A stretch of DNA of 64,000 nt from Rhizocola hellebori (GTDB taxonomy: Bacteria > Actinomycetota > Actinomycetes > Mycobacteriales > Micromonosporaceae): assembly GCF_016862955.1 (NCBI RefSeq), contig NZ_BONY01000001.1:372001-436000 (forward strand), read 5' to 3'. Positions 52,211 through 61,600 of this stretch are shown in pieces (the stretch's first letter is position 1; every line of letters begins with the position of its first letter). Below the pieces are notes generated by a model. That model was not told the DNA's origin and ran no database searches. It saw nothing but the letters and a program-made list of their open reading frames with translations. Both the position numbers and the translations under genes were made by a program.

Positions 52211-53245
52211 ATGGCGACCGTCAGCATCAAGGAGGTTGCCCACCGGGCAGGGGTCTCGGTCGGGACGGTGAGCAATGTGCTCAACCATCCCGACACCGTC
52301 GCGATTGCCACCCGGCGCAGAGTGCTCAGTGTCATCACCGAGCTCGGCTATGTGCGCAACGACTCCGCGCGCCAGTTGCGCGCCGGCCGGAGCCAGACAG
52401 TCGCGATGGTGGCGCTTGATCTGGCCAACCCCTTCTTCACCGATGTCATGCGCGGCGCCGAGATCGCCGCCGAGGCCGGCGGTGTCAACGTCATGATTTT
52501 CAACAGCGGCGAGGACACGGCTAGAGAGCGACGTCATCTCGACATGCTTGGCGGGCAACGGGTTCTCGGCGTCCTGATCACCCCGGTGGACGAGACCAAC
52601 AATGCGCGCCTGGACAGGCTGGTCGAGCGTGGCATCCCCGTTGTTCTGGTCGACCGTGGAAGCGGAAGCCACGAACGCTGCTCGGTGGCCGTCGACGATG
52701 TCCTCGGCGGACAGCTTGCCGGACAACACCTTCGTGAGCAGGGCCACCACCGGATCGCTTTCGTCGGCGGCCCTTTCTCCATCCGCCAGGTCTCCGACCG
52801 CCATACCGGGTTCACCGCCGCACTCAACGATGGGCCGGACGTTCGGCTCTTCAGCACCTCGAACCTCACCGTTGCCGCCGGCCGCGAGGCCGGGCAAACG
52901 ATCGCGGAACTGCCTGCTGCCAAACGACCCACAGCGGTGTTCTGCGCCAACGATCTGCTCGCGCTGGGCGTCCTGCAAGAAATGACCACCCATGGGGTAA
53001 GCGTTCCGCGCGACATGGCCATCGTCGGCTACGACGACATCGAGTTCGCCGCCGCAGCAGCCGTGCCATTGTCCTCGGTGCGCCAGCCGCGCGAGCAGCT
53101 CGGCCGCGCGGCCACCCAGCTTTTGCTGGAGGAAGTCAACGAGCCCCAGTCGCACGAACACCGCCACGTGGTGTTCCGGCCCGACCTCGTCGTGCGCGAA
53201 TCCAGCGCCACCAAGGTCACGGCGTCCGCGAAGCGCGGGAAGTGA
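52211..53245 (+). CDS. LacI-family regulator of the rhamnose genes
   Basis: A 344-residue protein. The N-terminal helix-turn-helix reads SIKEVAHRAGVSVGTVSNVLN, followed by the hinge helix (VRNDSARQLRAG) and a periplasmic-binding-protein-like sensor domain (VALDLANPFFTDVMRGAE, CANDLLALGVLQEM, VGYDDIEFAAAAAVPLSSV). The ATG follows GAGGAGCC. It is divergent from the importer and directly followed by lutABC. The inducer is probably a rhamnose-pathway compound, by inference. The DNA-binding region is nearly the same as in the second LacI at 56257. Confidence 0.9.
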   Translation: MATVSIKEVAHRAGVSVGTVSNVLNHPDTVAIATRRRVLSVITELGYVRNDSARQLRAGRSQTVAMVALDLANPFFTDVMRGAEIAAEAGGVNVMIFNSGEDTARERRHLDMLGGQRVLGVLITPVDETNNARLDRLVERGIPVVLVDRGSGSHERCSVAVDDVLGGQLAGQHLREQGHHRIAFVGGPFSIRQVSDRHTGFTAALNDGPDVRLFSTSNLTVAAGREAGQTIAELPAAKRPTAVFCANDLLALGVLQEMTTHGVSVPRDMAIVGYDDIEFAAAAAVPLSSVRQPREQLGRAATQLLLEEVNEPQSHEHRHVVFRPDLVVRESSATKVTASAKRGK

Positions 53246-53249
53246 CGCG

Positions 53250-54080
53250 ATGCGTGTCGCGCTTTTCGTCACCTGCCTGGCCGACACGCTGTTCCCGCGC
53301 GTGGGGCAGGCCACCACCAGGTTGCTGGAACGCCTTGGGCACGAGGTTGTTTTCCCGCCGGCTCAGACCTGCTGCGGCCAGATGCACATCAACACCGGCT
53401 ATCAACGCCAGGCCCTGCCCCTGGTTCAGCATTTCGCCGACGTTTTCGAAGCTGCCGAGGCGATCGTGGCCCCGTCCGGTTCCTGTGTCGGGTCGGTGCG
53501 CCATCAGCACGCTTCACTCGCGCGCCGCCTCGGTCACCCGCGGCTGGCCGAGCGTTCGGCCGCGCTGGCCGCCAAGACCTTCGAGCTGTGCGAGTTCCTG
53601 GTCGATGTCCTCGGCGTCACCGACGTGGGCGCCTACTTCCCGCACCGCGTGACCTATCACCCGACCTGCCACTCGCTGCGGATGCTGCGGGTGGCCGACA
53701 AACCGTTGCGGCTGTTGCGAAATGTTCGAGGGCTGGAGCTGACACCGCTGCCGGATGCCGAACAATGCTGCGGTTTCGGCGGAACGTTCGCGCTGAAGAA
53801 CAGCGACACTTCCACCGCCATGCTCGCCGACAAGATGGGCCACGTGCTCTCCACCCGCGCCGAGGTGCTCACCGCCGGGGATGCGTCGTGCCTGATGCAC
53901 ATCGGCGGCGGCCTCACCCGTCTATCGGCCGGCACCCGCACGCTGCACATCGCCGAAATTCTCGCTTCCACCGAATCCGGCCCAGGCGGCGCCGTGCCGC
54001 TCGCCGTTACGGCTGAAAAGCAAGGCCGCGTAGCGCCGTCCGCCAGGAACGCAGGCGCGGATAGGGAGGCCGGGTCATGA
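53250..54080 (+). CDS. lutA: Lactate utilisation protein LutA
   Basis: A 276-residue cytoplasmic protein with two CCG domains, which bind iron-sulfur or disulfide cofactors in the L-lactate-oxidising complex: TCCGQMHINTGY in the first half and EQCCGFGGTFALK in the second. It begins 4 bp after the LacI stop and overlaps lutB by ATGA. LutABC together oxidise L-lactate to pyruvate. Its place behind the rhamnose LacI links it to lactate made by RhaD. Confidence 0.9.
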   Translation: MRVALFVTCLADTLFPRVGQATTRLLERLGHEVVFPPAQTCCGQMHINTGYQRQALPLVQHFADVFEAAEAIVAPSGSCVGSVRHQHASLARRLGHPRLAERSAALAAKTFELCEFLVDVLGVTDVGAYFPHRVTYHPTCHSLRMLRVADKPLRLLRNVRGLELTPLPDAEQCCGFGGTFALKNSDTSTAMLADKMGHVLSTRAEVLTAGDASCLMHIGGGLTRLSAGTRTLHIAEILASTESGPGGAVPLAVTAEKQGRVAPSARNAGADREAGS

Positions 54081-55543
54081 GCAAAGTGTTTGTGGGGATG
54101 CCCGCGCATGCCCCGGCGGGAGTCGGGGCCTTGCACGCCTCGGAGTCGTTCCCCGCCGCCGCCCGCACCGCGCTGGCCGACACCCAGCTGCGCCGCAACC
54201 TTGGCGCCGCCACCACCACCATCCGCGCCAAACGCGAAGCCGTGGTTGGCGAGCTGGCCGACTGGGAGCAGCTGCGCCTGGCCGGTCAGGCGATCAAGGC
54301 CGCCACCATGGCCCGCTTGGACGAACATTTGATACGGCTGGAAGAGGAAGTCACCAAGCGCGGCGGCGTCGTGCACTGGGCACGCGACGCCGCTGAAGCC
54401 AATCGGATCGTCACCGGCCTGATCCAGGCCACCGGCGCAGACGAAGTCATCAAGGTCAAGTCCATGGTCACCCAGGAGATCGGCCTCAACGAGGCGCTGG
54501 CGGAGGCCGGCATAGCCGCGTGGGAAACCGACCTGGCCGAGCTGATTGTCCAACTTGGACACGACAAGCCGTCGCATATCCTCGTCCCCGCCATCCACCG
54601 CAACCGGGCCGAGATCCGCGAGATCTTCCTGCGTGAGATGCCCGGTGTCGAGGCTAGTCTGGCCGACGAACCCCAAGAGCTCGCCATGGCGGCCCGAGCC
54701 CACCTGCGGCGCAAGTTCCTCACCGCGAAGGTGGCAGTCTCCGGCGCGAACTTCGCCATCGCCGAGACCGGCACGCTCGTCGTGGTCGAGTCGGAGGGCA
54801 ACGGCAGAATGTGCCTGACCCTGCCCGACACGCTGATCACGGTCATGGGCATCGAGAAGGTCATCCCGTCCTGGACCGATCTCGAGGTCTTCCTGCAGCT
54901 GCTGCCGCGCTCGTCCACCGGCGAGCGGATGAACCCTTACACGTCAATGTGGGCGGGCATCACCGAAGGCGACGGGCCGCAGGAGTTTCATCTGGTGCTG
55001 CTCGACAACGGGCGCACCGCTGTCCTGGCCGACGAAGTGGGGCGCGAAGCATTGCACTGCATCCGGTGCAGCGCCTGCCTGAACGTCTGCCCGGTCTACG
55101 AGCGCACAGGCGGCCACGCCTACGGGTCGGTCTACCCCGGCCCCATCGGGGCGGTGCTCACTCCGCTGCTGACCGGCGTGCTGGAAAACCCTTCGCTGCC
55201 ATACGCCTCCACCTTGTGCGGCGCGTGCTTCGACGCCTGCCCGGTGCGCATCGACATCCCCTCAATCCTGGTGCACCTGCGTGCCCGCAGCACGGAGCAA
55301 ACACGGAAACCGCCTTCAGCCGAGGCGATCGCGATGACCCTCGCCTCCTGGGTAATGTCGTCTCCCCGCCTGTTCGGCTGGGCAGGCCGGGCCATGCGGG
55401 CCGGGAGGCTGCTTGCCCGCCGCGGCCGCATTCGCAGGCTGCCGCCGCCGCTGTCCGCGTGGACCGCCGCCCGGGACGCGCCCTCACCGCCGAGGCAGAC
55501 TTTCCGCCAGTGGTGGCGGCACCGCGATGGAGGCACGCCGTGA
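54077..55543 (+). CDS. lutB: Lactate utilisation iron-sulfur protein LutB
   Basis: A 488-residue protein. The N-terminal part is a LUD domain (IVTGLIQATGADEVIKVKSM, AETGTLVVVESEGNGRMCLT). The C-terminal part has two ferredoxin-type 4Fe-4S motifs: CIRCSACLNVCPVYERTGGH and CGACFDACPVRIDIP. It carries electrons in the LutABC lactate dehydrogenase. Its stop (TGA) overlaps a GTG that begins a 19-residue frame created by a local duplication. Confidence 0.9.
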   Translation: MSKVFVGMPAHAPAGVGALHASESFPAAARTALADTQLRRNLGAATTTIRAKREAVVGELADWEQLRLAGQAIKAATMARLDEHLIRLEEEVTKRGGVVHWARDAAEANRIVTGLIQATGADEVIKVKSMVTQEIGLNEALAEAGIAAWETDLAELIVQLGHDKPSHILVPAIHRNRAEIREIFLREMPGVEASLADEPQELAMAARAHLRRKFLTAKVAVSGANFAIAETGTLVVVESEGNGRMCLTLPDTLITVMGIEKVIPSWTDLEVFLQLLPRSSTGERMNPYTSMWAGITEGDGPQEFHLVLLDNGRTAVLADEVGREALHCIRCSACLNVCPVYERTGGHAYGSVYPGPIGAVLTPLLTGVLENPSLPYASTLCGACFDACPVRIDIPSILVHLRARSTEQTRKPPSAEAIAMTLASWVMSSPRLFGWAGRAMRAGRLLARRGRIRRLPPPLSAWTAARDAPSPPRQTFRQWWRHRDGGTP

Positions 55544-55609
55544 CGGCGCGCGCTTTCGGCCAGTGGCGGCGGCGGCACCGCGATCGAGGCACGTCGTGAC
55601 GGCGCGCGA
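55508..55609 (+). repeat. Tandem duplication at the lutB-lutC junction
   Basis: CAGTGG...CACCGCGAT(G/C)GAGGCACG(C/T)CGTGACGGCGCGCG occurs at 55508 and again at 55561, with a 3-bp size difference and few substitutions. Each copy ends with the same GTGA stop/start overlap. Confidence 0.8.
55540..55599 (+). CDS. 19-residue linker frame between lutB and lutC
   Basis: GTG at 55540 overlaps the lutB stop (GTGA). The frame encodes VTARAFGQWRRRHRDRGTS and stops at 55597-55599, where GTGA also begins lutC. It is a by-product of the tandem duplication, yet it lets ribosomes step from lutB through a short frame to lutC. It may be translated, or lutC may start independently. Confidence 0.45.
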   Translation: MTARAFGQWRRRHRDRGTS

Positions 55610-56210
55610 TGAGGTGCTGGCCAGAATCCGCTACGCCTTGTCGGCCCCGGCGGATCCGGTCGACCCGCCGCGCGACTACCGGCGCACCGGTGAGCATGCG
55701 CCCGGCGCACCACAACTGTTGCAGTTACTGACCGAAAGGCTCACCGACTACAAGGCGACCGTCCACTCGGCAACGCCGCAGACGCTCGGCTCTGTCCTGG
55801 CAACCGCGCTGCACGGCACCCACCGGGTCGTCGTTCCGCCTGGCCTACCCGAGGAATGGATGCCGGCATCCGCCGTGGTCGATGACGGCGATCTGTCCTA
55901 TGCAGACCTCGATACCGTCGACGCTGTCCTGACCGCGTGTGTGGCCGCAGCCGCCGATACCGGAACCATCGTCCTGGACGCTGCGGCCGACCAGGGCCGC
56001 CGCGCGATCACGCTCATCCCCGATCGGCATGTGTGCGTGGTGCGCGCCGCCCAGGTGGTGCAGTCCGTCCCCGAGCTGCTGACACGGGCCGACCCCCGCA
56101 GGCCGCTCACGTTCATCAGTGGCCCGTCGGCCACCAGCGATATCGAACTGCAACGAGTGGAGGGGGTTCACGGCCCCCGGAACCTCATCGTGGTAATCCT
56201 CAACGATTAG
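55596..56210 (+). CDS. lutC: Lactate utilisation protein LutC
   Basis: A 204-residue LUD-domain protein. The C-terminus holds the family signature GPSATSDIELQRVEGVHGPRN. The start is set at the GTG in the second repeat copy (VTARDEVLARIRYALS), which resembles usual LutC N-termini; the frame is open further upstream, but that part overlaps lutB and lacks family likeness. It completes the lutABC set and converges on the second LacI gene. Confidence 0.85.
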   Translation: MTARDEVLARIRYALSAPADPVDPPRDYRRTGEHAPGAPQLLQLLTERLTDYKATVHSATPQTLGSVLATALHGTHRVVVPPGLPEEWMPASAVVDDGDLSYADLDTVDAVLTACVAAAADTGTIVLDAAADQGRRAITLIPDRHVCVVRAAQVVQSVPELLTRADPRRPLTFISGPSATSDIELQRVEGVHGPRNLIVVILND

Positions 56211-56256
56211 CGAAGAAGGGGAAACGAAAAGCGGCTCCCCGAACCGGACATGGCGA

Positions 56257-57321
56257 TCAGCGCTGCGGGCGGATCACCCGATGAGCCGATCTGACCGGAT
56301 CCGGCGCTGTCGTGGAGGAGGCGCGCACAACAAGTTTGGGAGGAAACTGGATGTGCTGGTGATTGTGGTCAGAGCCCGCCTCCGCCTCCATGAGAAGCAG
56401 TCTCGCGGCACTGCGCCCGATACTTAACCGGGGTTGGCTGACCGACGTCAGCGGGACAGCCGCCGCGGCGGCGAACTCGATGTCGTCGTAGCCCACGATC
56501 GCCATCTGGTCGGGGACGGCAATGCCCCGGCTGGTCATCTGCTGCAGCACTCCCAGTGCCAGCAGGTCGTTGGCACATACCGTCGCGCTAGGACGACGGT
56601 TTACCGGCAACCCGCCAAGCCACTCACCGGCCCGGCGGCCCTCGGCGACGTTCGGAGCATCCGTGATCACATTGACGAGCGTTTCCTCGGCAAGCCCGAG
56701 ACGGGCGATGCCGCGCCTGCAACCGAGCAGGCGGTCAGACACTTGGGTGATGGATAACGGCCCGCCGACGAAGGCGATGCGACGATGTCCCTGTTTGAGC
56801 AGGTGGGTGATGGCCAGGTCGCCACCCTGGACATCGTCGACGCCTACGCTGCACCAGTCGGCGGACTCCTGCGGTGCCCGGTCGACCAGCACGACCGGCA
56901 CCCCGAGTGCCCGCAGCGCCAGCAACTTGGGGTTGGCGTAGTCCACCGCGGTGATGAGAGCCCCGTGCACCCGGTGCTGCAGCAGCTGATCGAGATACTC
57001 TTCCTCCCGTGCTGGGTCCTGGTCGCTGTTGCACAGGAACAGCGCGAAGCCCGCGTCGCGGGCGACCTCGTCGATGCCCCGGGCGACATCGGTGAAGAAC
57101 GGGTTGCCCGCGTCGAGCACCACGTAGGCGAGCATGCGGCTGCCGCCTGAGCGCAGCTGGCGCGCGGACTCGTTGCGCACGAAGCCGAGCTCGTCGATCG
57201 CGGCCAGCACCTTGGCCCGGGTTTCCGGCCGCACGAGTTCGGGCCGGTTCAGGACATTGGAGGTGGTGCCGACCGAGACGCCCGCCCGCCGTGCGACGTC
57301 TTTGATACTCGCCCCGCTCAT
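56257..57321 (-). CDS. Second LacI-family regulator
   Basis: A 354-residue protein with a helix-turn-helix (SIKDVARRAGVSVGTTSNVLN), hinge (VRNESARQLRSG), and sensor domain (YVVLDAGNPFFTDVARGIDE, CANDLLALGVLQQM, VGYDDIEFAAAAAVPLTSV). The similarity to the LacI at 52211 runs over the whole length, so they are paralogues. The ATG overlaps the GH1 stop (ATGA), so it is the last gene of the leftward GH78-binding protein-GH78-GH1 group, separated from the GH78 part by a terminator. It probably controls these genes through the site at 63246. Confidence 0.9.
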   Translation of the reverse strand: MSGASIKDVARRAGVSVGTTSNVLNRPELVRPETRAKVLAAIDELGFVRNESARQLRSGGSRMLAYVVLDAGNPFFTDVARGIDEVARDAGFALFLCNSDQDPAREEEYLDQLLQHRVHGALITAVDYANPKLLALRALGVPVVLVDRAPQESADWCSVGVDDVQGGDLAITHLLKQGHRRIAFVGGPLSITQVSDRLLGCRRGIARLGLAEETLVNVITDAPNVAEGRRAGEWLGGLPVNRRPSATVCANDLLALGVLQQMTSRGIAVPDQMAIVGYDDIEFAAAAAVPLTSVSQPRLSIGRSAARLLLMEAEAGSDHNHQHIQFPPKLVVRASSTTAPDPVRSAHRVIRPQR

Positions 57322-58541
57322 GCGGTCGCCCGGCCATGGCCGAACAGGTCGAGGCGTCCTGTGGTGGCGACGTTGGCGAAGGCGTAAGCGCTGGGCTTTG
57401 GCACGCGCCTGAAGTCGTTGTCGTGCTCGACGGCGATCAGCCCAAATTTGGGACCGTATCCTTCGCTCCACTCGAAGTTGTCGAACGCCGACCAGTGCAG
57501 GTAGCCGCGCACATCAACGCCTTCGGCTCGGGCCTGGGCCAGCGCGGCGAGGTGGGTGTGCAGGTAGTCAAGTCGTTCGGTGTCGTCTTCGGTGGCGATT
57601 CCGTTCTCGGTAACGTAAAGCGGCAGACCGGTTGCGCTGGCCCGGTGCAGAATCTGGCGCAGGCCGTCGGGGTGCACGGCCCAGCCCATCTGGGTCAGCT
57701 GCGAGCCTTCCGGTGGGTCCGCGAATATCGTGGGCGATGCCGGATCCACCCATTGCTTGCGGTAGTACTGCACCCCGAGCCAGTCCCCGCGATCGGGTCC
57801 GATGAGGCCCTCCAGGTACAGGTCGACGATTTCGTGTTGCATGACGCGGTGAAGCGCATGGCAGGCCTCGTCGTCGCGGATGGGGGCCAACAGGGGCAGC
57901 TGCAGCGCCAGTCCCACCGATGAGCTGCCGGATGCGCTGCGAATCGCTTGCACCGCAGCATGATGCGCCTGCAGCAGGACCCGGCCGACTCGCTTCCACA
58001 GGGTGGGGTTAGTGATCCCGGGCGGGTGGTAACCCTCCAGATAGCCGTGCAACGCGACCATTTGCGGTTCGTTGATGGTGCACACGAACGGCATCAGGTC
58101 ACCCAGCTCCGCGGCGACGTGGTGACAGTAGCGGGCGAACAACGCGACGGCTTGCGGGCCGAGCCAGCCGCCCTGGGCGGCGAACCAGCGCGGCAGGGTG
58201 AAGTGGTGCAGGGTAACGAATCCGGTCAGTCCCGCGTCGGCAAGCGCGGCGAGCACCCGCCGGTAGTGCGCCATTGCGCCGCGGCTGAACTCACCCGGCG
58301 CGGGCTCGATGCGCGACCACTCCAGCGAAAGCCGGTGGGTATTATGGCCCAGCGCTTTGAGCAAAGCGAAGTCTTCCCGGTACCGGGAAAAATGATCGAT
58401 AGCGTCCAAAGACGACTCACGGGCCGCGGAGCCCGGATCGTGTTCGAAATCCCACCAGTCGTTGTTGACGTTGCCGCCCTCCACCTGATGCGCGGAAGTG
58501 GCCGCCCCCCACAGGAAGTCGGCCGGAAAGTCGCGATCCAC
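57318..58541 (-). CDS. GH1 beta-glucosidase
   Basis: A 407-residue family 1 glycoside hydrolase without signal peptide. Acid/base Glu158 lies in CTINEPQ and nucleophile Glu312 in LYVTENG; the N-terminal motif FLWGAATSAHQVEGG is also present. The GTG at 58541 has TTGGAG six bases upstream and lies past the terminator hairpin of the preceding gene; upstream starts at 58605-58706 would put the hairpin inside the gene. It may split glucosides left after derhamnosylation, or imported disaccharides. This is inferred. Confidence 0.85.
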   Translation of the reverse strand: MDRDFPADFLWGAATSAHQVEGGNVNNDWWDFEHDPGSAARESSLDAIDHFSRYREDFALLKALGHNTHRLSLEWSRIEPAPGEFSRGAMAHYRRVLAALADAGLTGFVTLHHFTLPRWFAAQGGWLGPQAVALFARYCHHVAAELGDLMPFVCTINEPQMVALHGYLEGYHPPGITNPTLWKRVGRVLLQAHHAAVQAIRSASGSSSVGLALQLPLLAPIRDDEACHALHRVMQHEIVDLYLEGLIGPDRGDWLGVQYYRKQWVDPASPTIFADPPEGSQLTQMGWAVHPDGLRQILHRASATGLPLYVTENGIATEDDTERLDYLHTHLAALAQARAEGVDVRGYLHWSAFDNFEWSEGYGPKFGLIAVEHDNDFRRVPKPSAYAFANVATTGRLDLFGHGRATA

Positions 58542-58559
58542 CAATGACTCCAATACGGC

Positions 58560-58604
58560 ATGTGCTTGGTCTCCACGTAGCCACCCCGTGGAGACCAAGC
58601 ACAT
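58560..58604 (-). terminator. 18-bp hairpin terminator behind the GH78 gene
   Basis: ATGTGCTTGGTCTCCACG, nine bases, and the perfect complement. It starts 4 bp past the GH78 stop at 58609 and ends 18 bp before the GH1 start, so it separates enzyme genes or dampens GH1/lacI expression. Confidence 0.85.
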
Positions 58605-58608
58605 TCCC

Positions 58609-61600
58609 TTAGCTCGGAACGGATACGAAGGTGAATGATCCGGGCGGCACTCGGTACACGGCGTAGTCACCGTCGAGCCGCACGAACTCGGCCCGGCGAG
58701 GCTCACGCACGACGCGCCCGCCTTGGCGCGGAACCCATATCTCGGCGGTGGTGTTGGGGGGCACGGACACCGAAAGCTCGAACCGGTTCGGCCCCTTGCT
58801 CCACTCTGAACGCACGATGCCTTGTGGCGTCTGATAGCTGCCCTTCACCGACGTCAGGTCGCCGACAATCTTCGGCTGGATGACAAGTGCCCGGTAGGCG
58901 ATGGAGCCGCTCGCTTCGCGGATGCCGGCCAGGCCGGTGTGGAACCATTCCTCGATCTGCGCCAAGATCATGTGGTTCTTGGAGTCACCGAGGTTCCAGC
59001 GTTCGCCCATCGTGGTCAGACCGTTGGGGTTGGCGGTGGTCGATGCCATGAAGAACCCGTAGCTGGGCTGCTCATCTTCCTGTATCAGGTCCCACAGCAC
59101 ATCGTCGCGCCCACCGGCGGCAAGGGCCCGGATGGTCGGGGCCATGCCGATGGTGCCGCCGCTGAAGTGCGGGCCGTCGCCGGAGGGATGGAAGGCGTAC
59201 ACGAGCTCGACGAGCGCGTCGAGGACGGCCTGGCGTTCGGTGTCGGGCACCAGCCCGGAGTCGAGCGCGAGCGCCTGCGCCGCCTGGGTGGCGCCGGTGG
59301 TTCCCGCGTCGCCGTCGGTGGTGTAGCGGCGCAGGGTGGTGTTGTAGAAGTGCGCGTGGAACGCGGCCTTGATCTCCTGCGCCAGCGCCTGGTAGCGCTG
59401 GGCGTCGGCCTGGTGGCCGGTCAGCTGCGCCATCGTGGCCAGCTTGCTGATCATGATGTAGTAGCCCCAGGTACCGGTGATGCGGCCCGACGTCTGGTCG
59501 GCGGAGACCCAGTCGGCCAGGGCGGCGTCGACGATGTGGGCGTCGGCGCCCGTCCCCACCTTTTGACGCTGGACGTAATCCGCGAAGTCGATCATCTGGT
59601 CGTAATAGCGGCTCATCGTTTCGGTATCACCGTAAAGCTCATAGAGCATCGACGGCACGAGAATGATCGCGTTGCCCCAGTTGATCTCATCGCCGAAGCG
59701 GCCGGTGTAACCCCAGTCGTAAACGGGGGTTTTGAGCGCCACGTTGCCCGCCATGGGGCTGTCGGCGATGGACTGTCCCTCGACCAGATGATGGATAGTG
59801 GTTTTCAGGTAGGCCGCGAGGTCGTAGTTGCGGTGGATGGAGCCCATGGGCATCGTGTAGTCGGCCGGGTAGGACAGTTTCTCGCGCCCGGGGCAGTCGG
59901 TGAACGTCGACATGATGTTGCTCGCGAACGAGTACCGGGCCATGGTGTGGATGCGGTTGATGCGCGCGTTGGAAGTGGTGACCGTGCCGGCCGTGGGCGT
60001 TGCCGCCTGCAAGCGCAGGCCCTTGATGGTGTCCTTGGTGGGCACGTAGCCCTCGGGCAGCCCGGTCAGCTGGATCCACTGCATGCCGAAGTAGTTGAAG
60101 TCTGGCGTCCAAACCTCCCCGTCGACCAGTCCCGCGGTGGTGTAGGTGTTGAACAGATCCACCCCACGGCGCCCGCCGCCGCCCATCAGCGACTCCTGGT
60201 TCACGGTGCCGTCGGCGTTGAGCGACTCGGCCGGCGAAATCCGGATCGCGGTGCCGCCGGGAACCCCGCGGCCCAGACGCAGTTGCGGCCAACCAACGAT
60301 GTTTTGCCCGAAGTCGAACACCCACGTGCCGGGCACCGGGTTCGTTACCGAAACGGGTGTGAACGTCTCCACCACTTTGACTGGTTCGGCGTTGCGGGCA
60401 ACGAGCTTGGTGGCGAGGTTCGGCGGCGGGGCGATGCCCGCGTCGATCCAGCCCATGGCGGAGCCGTCGCGCCGTGTCGCCGTGGCCGAAAGGTCGGCGC
60501 GTGGCGCGTCCCAGCCGACTTGCTCGCGGCGCGCGTCGTAGTCGGCACCGGAATACCAGCCGTCGGTGACCAGAGCGCCCAGCGCGCTGCGCCAGCTGCG
60601 ATCGGAGACGATGACCTCGCTGGACCCGTTGCTGTAGGCGATTTCCAGCCGCGCGATCAGGCGCGGGGTGACCGCCGCGCCTGCGCTCGGGTCGGAAGCG
60701 GCGATGTTGTTGCCCGAGCCGGTCACCGAGGCGCCGGCCGTGTGCGGCTTGGCCAGGCCGGGGGTGAACGTGATGCCGGTTCCGTCCGCGCCGGCCGTGC
60801 CGATCACCGTGATGGTCCGCGATTCGAGGCTGTCGCCGCCATTGCCCGTGTCGACGTTAATGGTGCCGCCGACGTGATAGTCGGCGACGCTGTCGAGTTT
60901 CACAGTCGTGGCGTTGGCCTCCGCGTCAGCGGCCAGGACGCCGTTTCCCTTGGGCTGGCTTTGCCACCAGGAATAGGGCGACGTCCGGCCGACGGCCGGG
61001 TTGGTGACGCTGCGGCGAACATAGGCGGTGCCGTTTCCCAGCTGGACGCCGAAAGTGTTGTCGCCCTTGCGAAGCTTGCCGGTGATGTCGTAGGTCCGGT
61101 ACTCGCTGGACAGCTGGTAGTTGGAGTTTCCCGGGGCGAGCACCTCGTCGGTGAGTTTCCTGCCGTTGAGGGTCGGCAGCTGCAGGCCGACACCGGACAG
61201 GTACAGGCGGGCGTTGCTGACCTGTTTACGCGGGTCGATGCTGAACTGGCGCGCGAAGATCGGCATGGGCTGGGTCTCGGTCCGCCCCGGATACTCGATC
61301 CAGCGCGCCGCCCCCCAGTCGCTTTGCTTGAGCAGCCCCATTTCCCACGACGACGACTCGCTCCAATCAGATGCTTTGTGGTCAGCGTCCCAGACCCGCA
61401 CCTGCCAGACCACCCGCTGGCGGGAAGCCAGCTGTGGCCCGCCGTAGCGGACACCCGACTGGATCGCCGAGGCGACCTTGCCGGAGTCCCAGATCAGCCT
61501 GCCCTTTCTCAGGTTCGCTTCGCTGGTCGCGGCCTGGATCTGATAGGCGGTCTGCCGGTCGCCCGGGCAGGCCGCTCGCGAAAACGGCCGATAGCAGGGG

